The translations under genes were made by a program, and so were the position numbers. This document shows positions 58,207-64,000 of a DNA stretch of 64,000 nt, in pieces. The notes beneath the pieces were generated by a model. That model made no database searches. It had not been told where the DNA came from and worked only from the letters and a program-made list of their open reading frames with translations. The stretch is taken from assembly GCA_001939145.1 (NCBI GenBank), contig LSRX01000713.1, forward strand, positions 299,456 through 363,455, in the 5' to 3' direction. Position 1 is the stretch's first letter. Every line of letters starts with the position of its first letter. This stretch comes from Symbiodinium microadriaticum. Taxonomy: Eukaryota; Sar; Dinophyceae; Suessiales; Symbiodiniaceae.

Positions 58207-58462
58207 AACCCTAAACCCCAACGGCTGGCATCCTTCCTGTCCTAGACCTCCAGGCTCGAAGCCTGAAACGGTTGCAAGCCCTCAGACCTGAACAGTCTGC
58301 AGCTACGCCCCCAGTCGCCCAGTTCTAGTATGCTTAGGACAAGAAACCTCCAAGGAATGATGTTGGTCCTGGTGATTAAGGCTTCTACCTAAACCCTAAA
58401 CTAAACCCTAAAGACCCTAAACCCTACTAATTCTAGGGTTTAGGGTTTAGGTAGAAGCCTAC

Positions 58463-58534
58463 ATCACGAGGTTTCTCTTCCGAAGCCACCCACTGGGCCT
58501 TGATGTCCTGGCCGCCGAAAACCGCCTTCTTTCC
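58463..58534 (-). CDS. Exon candidate (minus), 72 nt
   Basis: ACTGAG|GGAAAG acceptor and CGTGAT|GTAGGC donor bound exactly 24 codons in phase 0: GKKAVFGGQDIKAQWVASEE and KPRD. The plus frame is also open but more hydrophobic. Good splice fit; function unknown. Confidence 0.45.
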
Positions 58535-58611
58535 CTCAGTGGGGCGCGGAAAGAGGGGGCTCGTGGTTGTGGTTTTTGGAGGTTGGGGGGGGGGCGGGGG
58601 GTAGGGGCCTT

Positions 58612-58690
58612 AATGATTCGAACAGGATTTTGGGGGGCTCCTCGTCAAAAGAATGTAGCCTAAACCCCGAGTCTAGCTATTAAGGCCCCT
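58612..58690. mobile_element. Hairpin element, family J copy 3
   Basis: TAGGGGCCTTAATGATTCG at the left pairs with CTAGCTATTAAGGCCCCT at the right. Confidence 0.7.
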
Positions 58691-58729
58691 CTATCAGGAC
58701 TGCCCCCCCGGGGAAGAGTGAAGAGGTCT

Positions 58730-60420
58730 CGGGCCCCTGAACCCTAAACCCCTAAGCCCCCAAGCCCTAAACCAGAGGTGCAGGGCCTCTTGGCTTAGGG
58801 GTTTGCGGTTGGGTGTCGCATGAAACACTCGAGGGCCCTAATGGAAGTCCTAAGTCCTAAGCTAAAACGCTGGAGAAAAAAAAGCCCTAAGCCCTTAAAA
58901 AAACGCCAAAGACGGAAGTCCAGGGTTCAGGGTTTAGGGTTTAGGGTTTAGGGCTTAGGGTTCACGGTTTAGGGTTTAGGGTTTAGGGTTTTAGGGTTTA
59001 GGGTTTAGGGTTTAGGGTTTAGGGTTTAGGGAGTCAGAAACCCCGTCTCCCTCTCTCCGAAATCCTGAAGCAGAAGCTCTGAACCCAATGCCTCAGGTTG
59101 CGTTCTGGGAGATTTAAGTTGGGGGTTTGGGCTCTCAAAATCCTTGCACATAACTTCAAGGCTTTTAAGTTTAAGCGGTGGGACGCCGGGCTACGGTCGG
59201 GACCCAAGGGGTTTATCATGTATGGTACAGGGTATATATTTTAGGGTGTAGAGTTTAAGGCCGAGCACGACTGCTGAATACAGCGGAAAGTGCAGATGAA
59301 GAGTGTCAGCTGTCGAGGGGAAGCACTCTGAACCCGAATAAGTCCAGAAATACACTAGGATCGTTAAGAGACCCGCGATTTCAAGAAACCCTCACTAAAC
59401 CTCAGAAGCATGGATTTCCTAGAATCCAAACCTTCATCCCAGCAAGCCTGATCCATCAGTCCGCCCCAAGCCCCAAATGTTTAGAGAAAACTTGAAACCC
59501 GACCCCCAAATGACCAACCATCATTCCCAGCCCAAATCCCGAATCAAAACTCCGACCCCCCGCCCCAAGAAAATTTCACGGTTCCCATAAACCCTCAGCC
59601 CTAACACCTAAACCCTAACACCCTAAACTCTAAACCCCTAAACCCCAAACCCTAAACCCTAAAACCCTAAACGCTAAACCCTCAACCCTAAACCTTGAAC
59701 CCTAAACCCCTCTAAACCCGCCAGGAAAAATCACGCGCGGAACGACCCGCGACGACCCGACAACTGGCAGTCTCCTCAACCCGAAACCCTAAACCCTGGT
59801 AAAGTTTAGGGTTTGGGGTTGAGGGTCTAGGGTTTAGGGTTGAGGGTTGAGGGTCTAGGGTTTAGAGTTTAGGGTTGACGGTTTAGGGTTTAGGGTTGAG
59901 GGTTGAGGGTGCAGGGTTGAGGGTTGAGGGTTGAGGGATTAGGGTTTAGGGTTTAGGGTTGAGGGTGTAGGGTTTGGGGTTGAGGGTTTCGGGTTTAGGG
60001 TTTAGGGTTGAGGGTTGAGGAACTGTCATGGGCTCCCGGCGGATTTCTGCTTCACCTCCGTGCTCCGACGGGGTTTAGAGGGTTGAGGGTTTAGGGTTTA
60101 GGGTTCAGGGTTTAGGGTTGAGGGTTTAGGGTTTAGGGTTGAGGGTTGAGGAACTGTCATGGGCTCCCGGCGGATTTCTGCTTCACCTCCGTGCTCCGAC
60201 GGCGGAGGGAGAGTGGGTGACTTTTATGTTAGGGTTGAGGGTTTAGGGCTGAGGGCTTAGAGCAGAAGATTCAAGGTTTAGGGTTTAGGGTTTCAGGGTT
60301 TAGGGCTTAGGGGTGAGGGCTTTGAGCTTAAGATTCAGGGCTTAGGGTCTAGGGCTTCGGGCTTAGGGAGTTGGTGCCTCTGGGCCTCATGCCCTAAAGG
60401 CTTTAGGGCTTCAGGGTCCA
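58730..60420. repeat. Dense telomere-like repeats, including TTGAGGG variants
   Basis: TTTAGGG at 58925-59035, CCCTAAA at 59580-59710 and a long TTTAGGG/TTGAGGG mixture at 59810-60310. The minus frame 59034-59219 and surrounding unique sequence 59036-59580 give no convincing gene. Confidence 0.85.
60001..60202. repeat. Direct duplication, offset 131 bp
   Basis: 60001-60071 and 60132-60202 share GGAACTGTCATGGGCTCCCG and GCGGATTTCTGCTTCACCTC through CGTGCTCCGACGG, without visible differences. Confidence 0.95.
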
Positions 60421-60522
60421 AGGGCTCTTTCAGCCTTTGGGCTTACCGGATTTCAGGGTTTTGGGCTTGGGTAGTCATGCCACAGGGTCCACACTTAGGA
60501 TTTCAAGTTTGGAAAGGATTGA

Positions 60523-60750
60523 ATGCTTAGGGTCAGTGCCTTGTGTTTAGGCTTGTTCGTGCTGTGGTGTGTGTTTGACTGCTGGCTGAGCGGTCCCGCT
60601 ACCGTCGATGTCAGGGTCTGCAAAATCCCAAATCCGGGGTCTGAGGGATTTCCGCGAACTCAGTGTCCTCTATCTAAACCGCCTGTGACGCGCGGGGAGA
60701 ACTCCTTCTTTGAGAGACTGTGGCATCTTCGTAGGTGTTGTGCGACTTGA
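60523..60750 (+). CDS. Small ORF with signal-peptide-like start
   Basis: Seventy-five codons begin MLRVSALCLGLFVLWCVFDC, a plausible signal peptide, followed by a Pro/Cys-containing stretch and TRGENSFFERLWHLRRCC. The first codons derive from telomere-like sequence (ATGCTTAGGGT), so the start may be fortuitous. Confidence 0.25.
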   Translation: MLRVSALCLGLFVLWCVFDCWLSGPATVDVRVCKIPNPGSEGFPRTQCPLSKPPVTRGENSFFERLWHLRRCCAT

Positions 60751-60754
60751 CTGT

Positions 60755-61725
60755 TCAACTTGCTACGCTACTACAAACTAGAATATTACGCCATATAACC
60801 CTATACCCTAAACGCGAAACTATAACTCCACTACAATGAACCCCCCGAACCCAGTTCTGATTATGAAGGCCCTTCTGCTGGGCTCAGGAGAGAGGCTTAG
60901 GGCGCAAAGCTGGCCCCCTGCAACAGGGTTTGTTTTTCGAGGTTTTAGGGTTTAGGGCTTAGGGCTGCAAGGGTTTACGGTTTGGGGTTGAGGGTTTAGG
61001 GAGGAGAAATTCAAAACACCCAAAGCCCCAAGCGCCATTCCAGTCTTGTGCTGCTGCTCCCTATGCCACAAGCCATAGCTGGGCTGACCACAAAGGGAAA
61101 AGCGGGGCTGACCAGAAACGGAAAAGCCAGCAGACAATGGACATGCCGATGCACAAGCGAAGCTTCCGACTCTGAGCCCTGAAGGAAGTTTCAAGGAAAC
61201 CCCTAAACCCTAAACCCCGAAGATCAGGATTCATGGCTTATCGCCCTAGAAGCCAAGGACCCAACTCCCTGAGTCCTCACGGGAAATCCTAGGTTCTACA
61301 TCCCAAACAAAGGGGGGCACATTGGGCACCCAAAAAGGAGCACCAAGAGTGTCTTCAGCGAGGCAGAGAACAACTAACAACTAAGGCTAGCAGCCATACG
61401 AATTTCTGCAAGCGGTAAGTACTAGTGCATAGCATGGATAAACTAGGAATCGTAGCTGATGATAGTTAGCTAGCTTCCCATAGCAGCCAGGAACGGATAG
61501 TACTTCACCACATGCTTCTTAAAGGACAGTATTCTGCGGTGGACCCTCTTCGACTTCCAACGTTCACTTGGTGGAACCCTGGAACCTTGCCACTAAACCC
61601 CCAAACCCCAAAACCCTCAACCCGAAACCCTACACCCCAAACCCTCGACCCCGCTAAGCTCCGAACCGCAAAACTTTAAGCTTTCAGCCCTAAATCTAGA
61701 CCGGCCACTGTCGTGAACCCCAAAC
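60755..61725. other. Mostly unique, one weak exon candidate
   Basis: A half of family J occurs at 60841-60875 (GAACCCAGTTCTGATTATGA). At 61079-61173 a plus frame (GKSGADQKRKSQQTMDMPMH, then KRSFRL and TGA) and a minus frame (60952-61194) compete over a short imperfect repeat (GGGCTGACCA). No decision is possible. Confidence 0.3.
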
Positions 61726-61783
61726 CTTGAATCCAATAAATCGGCACCTCGGCCAGCTTGCTGTCAAGCTCAAGGGGGTCTAC
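61726..61783 (-). CDS. Exon candidate (minus), 58 nt
   Basis: GTGCTAG|GTAGAC acceptor and TTCAAG|GTTTGG donor bound VDPLELDSKLAEVPIYWIQ. Good phase and composition, minus strand. Function unknown. Confidence 0.45.
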
Positions 61784-61938
61784 CTAGCACAGCCGCCATT
61801 TTCCAGCTTGGGGTGCCGGGTGATTGGTTTAGCTTAGCTCTGGGTTTACGACCCTGGGTGCTGAAAAACAAGGACAAAACCATGTCCACGACGACTACTT
61901 CCAAACCCAAAGGCAATGCCTATGACCCTTCTTGAAAG

Positions 61939-62017
61939 CACTCATGAACCTTCAGAGAACAATCAGCGAGTTTGCTACCAAGTACCAACAGGCTCGCGCG
62001 TTGCAGCTTTGCAAAAC
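61939..62017 (+). CDS. Exon candidate (plus), helical
   Basis: TTGAAAG|CACTCA acceptor opens LMNLQRTISEFATKYQQARA, continuing LQLCKT; a GC donor may lie after CAACAG. Coiled-coil-like. Function unknown. Confidence 0.45.
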
Positions 62018-62019
62018 CC

Positions 62020-62865
62020 CCAGCCCCTGAACTCACACTGATGCCGACGCCGCTGAGGACCGGAAGCTCTGAAGGGGCCGTTTCCACGCATCAGGAACTG
62101 AAGTTTAGGGCTTAGGGTTTAGAGGTTTAGGGGTTTAGTGCAGGTTTCTCAATAGTTGTGAAGTTTTTACACATTTGTATATGCGCAGACTGGGCATCAT
62201 TATCGTCCGGTTGTGCAAGGTCCAAGTGTCTCAATAGCGGGAGAGGGTTCCCCGACACGCTACACCCTCAGCCCCCAAATCCCTCCAAACATTAAGCTCT
62301 GACCTTAATACCTATCCTCTAAACTGCTAAACCCCCAAACCATAAACCAAAACGAAACCCCAAAGCCATAACCCTACACCGCGCCCCGAACCCCCAAATG
62401 CCAAACACTTCTGCCCCCCCGATCCGCCCTGCAGGCAGGTCTTACTGCAAAGCGAAGTAGGGGGCAGACTGGGCTCGTGTTCTACATACTTCATGCCTTG
62501 GAAGCCTGCTGTGGTCAGTGTGCTACGCTCTCATCTTTGAATTCTAGCCCTAAACCCGAAGACTCTAAACCCTAAACCCTCATAACCCCAAGACCCGAAA
62601 CCCTAAACCCGAAGGCCCCCAAAAAGCGAAGGACGCGAAACCCTAAAAGCCCCGAACTTCAGAGACAGCCCCGAGGCCCCTCCCCCTCCCTCCCCCGTCC
62701 TCCTGGGCAATTTGAAGTGAAGTGCCTCTTTTTCTCAGGGGAATTTAAGGGCTCTACGGGTCTCTGTATCAGGGTTTAGGGTTTAGGGCTTAGGGTTCAA
62801 CACTCGGGTGTGCAGTATTTCGGGTTGGGTCTGGGCACCTCTTCTTGGGAACAGGACAAGTCTCG
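62020..62865. other. Unique sequence, no firm gene
   Basis: A hydrophobic plus frame at about 62463-62548 (WARVLHTSCLGSLLWSVCYA, then LIFEF and TAG) and an alternative phase compete. CCCTAAA units at 62560-62600, TTTAGGG at 62772-62795. Confidence 0.35.
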
Positions 62866-62930
62866 CACCTACTTGGAGGTTCATGAGCAGTTATAAGTGG
62901 GGTTACAAGCCCCTTAACATAGTTAGCAAA

Positions 62931-63126
62931 ACCCTTGCCCATTTTGGGTGATAATACCACCAGTCAACCCATTAGACGATTATTCCTACATCCCCCCTAC
63001 ACCTCACCAACTATATCACCACTATATCACCGCTACTACCCCATTACCAAGACCAGTATAGGAATAACCACTTACCCTATTCATATTCCCTAAGGTGGTA
63101 TTATCATCCCGAAATGGGCAACGGTT
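62931..63126. mobile_element. Nested hairpin element
   Basis: ACCCTTGCCCATTTTGGGTG and ATAATACCACC at the left are complementary to GGTGGTATTAT and CATCCCGAAATGGGCAACGG at the right, with about 130 bases between. Confidence 0.85.
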
Positions 63127-63437
63127 CTCTCATAGATTTTAATAGGTTTAGTTTCTAAGGTTGTAATTATGATAGAATGATATTCCATAAACTCTTATGA
63201 AATGTGATTACATTACAGTCATGATGAATTTCTTAATACGTAAATCTTCAAATATTTCTTAATTAATATTAGAACATTTAGCAGGGGTTCACTGGGGGAT
63301 TTTCTTCTCCTTCTTCCAAAAGCACGAAACAAACCAATTAAACCATTACCACATTCTTTTGATGTGCTTGTGGAAGCACACGGGGCACTGGCATGGGGGC
63401 ACTGTCATTACATAAGATAAACAAATCTTTATTTATA

Positions 63438-63584
63438 TTATTCTAACAATTCTTCTAACTGATAAAACTCAAACAACAACTTAAAGCGTTTCTTGTATTG
63501 TCCATAATGATAATAATCGTCTAGTTCATCTAATATTGCACTTAGTCTTGCGGTATACATTCTAATGGTTTTTCGTTCAGCCAT
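63438..63584 (-). CDS. Small AT-rich ORF, 48 codons
   Basis: ATG at 63584 to TAA at 63438. The protein is charged and helical (MAERKTIRMYTARLSAILDE, then LDDYYHYGQYKKRF and a Leu/Glu-rich end LEELLE), with AT-rich codons quite unlike the GC-richer exons elsewhere. It lies inside the long family A copy. It may be element-encoded or part of a foreign AT-rich insert. No family is recognised. Confidence 0.45.
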   Translation of the reverse strand: MAERKTIRMYTARLSAILDELDDYYHYGQYKKRFKLLFEFYQLEELLE

Positions 63585-63619
63585 CCAGATTAGAGGTACC
63601 CATGAACCTCCGACTAGGG

Positions 63620-64000
63620 TTGGCCGTTTGCCACCGACCCCAGCTGAGCCTTCGGAAGTCTCGGATGCACCCAGAGGCCCCTCAGTAGTTCCTTTTTGGG
63701 AATAGGGGTTCAGGGTTTAGGGTTTGGGGTTTAGGGTCCAGGAAGATTCTTCCATGCGCAGCACCTAGATGGAACCCCCACCTTGGGGCATACAGGAACC
63801 CAAAATGACCTACCTTTCTAAGGACTTGTATATAAGGACATCGTGACAAGAAGCCCTATAACGGTAGGTTGTACAGGGTTCAGGAAGCCTCCACATTAAA
63901 CCCGAAACCACATTAAACCCTAAAGCCCTAAACCCTAAACCCCTGAACCCCTAAACCCCTAAACCCTAACCCCTAAATCCTAATACCCTAAACCCTAACC
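63620..64000. other. Unique spacer, hairpin and CCCTAAA end
   Basis: GACCTACCTTTCTAAGGAC and ATAACGGTAGGTTGT (about 63807-63870) form weak inverted arms related to family F. CCCTAAA repeats run from 63915 to the window end. Confidence 0.5.

Larger units (their letters stand above)
62870..63615. mobile_element. Family A hairpin element, long copy 8 with insert
   Basis: The left end TACTTGGAGGTTCATGAGCA (then GTTATAAGTGGGGTTACAAG) and right end TACCCATGAACCTCCGACTA are family A termini, but 746 bp apart instead of about 114. The interior holds a nested hairpin (62931-63126) and about 470 bp of AT-rich DNA with a small ORF. It could be a longer relative of the short copies or a short copy carrying insertions. 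Confidence 0.75.

Noticed and set aside
1-64000. tRNA, rRNA, CRISPR, riboswitch, bacterial promoters or terminators
   Set aside because: None were seen; the tandem arrays are telomere-like or microsatellite, with no spacer structure.

Overview
The window looks like nuclear DNA of a dinoflagellate. The grounds are: TTTAGGG/CCCTAAA (Arabidopsis-type) telomere-like repeats scattered through nearly the whole window in both orientations; very short exon-like blocks bounded by AG|G acceptors and GT or GC donors; a Lys/Met/Ala-rich protein start of the kind seen in dinoflagellate nuclear proteins; and a large Ty1/copia element whose polyprotein carries extra domains known to me from dinoflagellate elements. 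No bacterial-type operon, rRNA, tRNA or CRISPR array was seen. The species cannot be told from sequence alone.

Layout. 1-2225 is a very AT-rich island with a sharp edge. 2.4-12.8 kb holds scattered plus-strand exon candidates, telomere-like blocks, a degraded minus-strand gene (7.7-8.6 kb) and a GC-rich minisatellite around a 440-base gap. 13.0-16.5 kb is mainly minus strand, with one intronless 362-residue gene (13903-14991). 17.2-20.5 kb carries plus-strand exon candidates. 23.9-36.0 kb holds a minus-strand voltage-gated cation channel: ten small exons (23-96 nt) give S2/S3, S3-S4, the S4 voltage sensor, S5, the pore, S6 and a terminal EF-hand, while the introns are packed with telomere-like repeats and hairpin elements. 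37.3-42.0 kb is a broken minus-strand gene of unknown function. 43.9-49.2 kb holds mostly plus-strand exon candidates. 49614-58206 is a complete copia retrotransposon. 58-64 kb returns to repeats and a few exon candidates, ending with a long hairpin element that contains an AT-rich insert with a 48-codon ORF.

The retrotransposon is the most striking object. It has identical 205-bp LTRs and an AACCC target duplication inside telomere-like repeats. It encodes Gag, a protease, a SAP/ExoX-like middle ORF, a degenerate DNA-methyltransferase-like domain, a 2-oxoglutarate/Fe(II) dioxygenase-like domain of TET/JBP/AlkB type, integrase, reverse transcriptase and RNase H. Dinoflagellate DNA is rich in 5-hydroxymethyluracil, so an element carrying both DNA-modifying folds deserves attention. 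Two in-frame TAG codons and one frameshift interrupt this copy.

Several families of short inverted-repeat (MITE-like) elements recur, one of them in eight copies. Most exon calls outside the channel, the retroelement and the 14-kb gene rest on open frame, splice-site fit and protein-like composition only, and are given moderate to low confidence.
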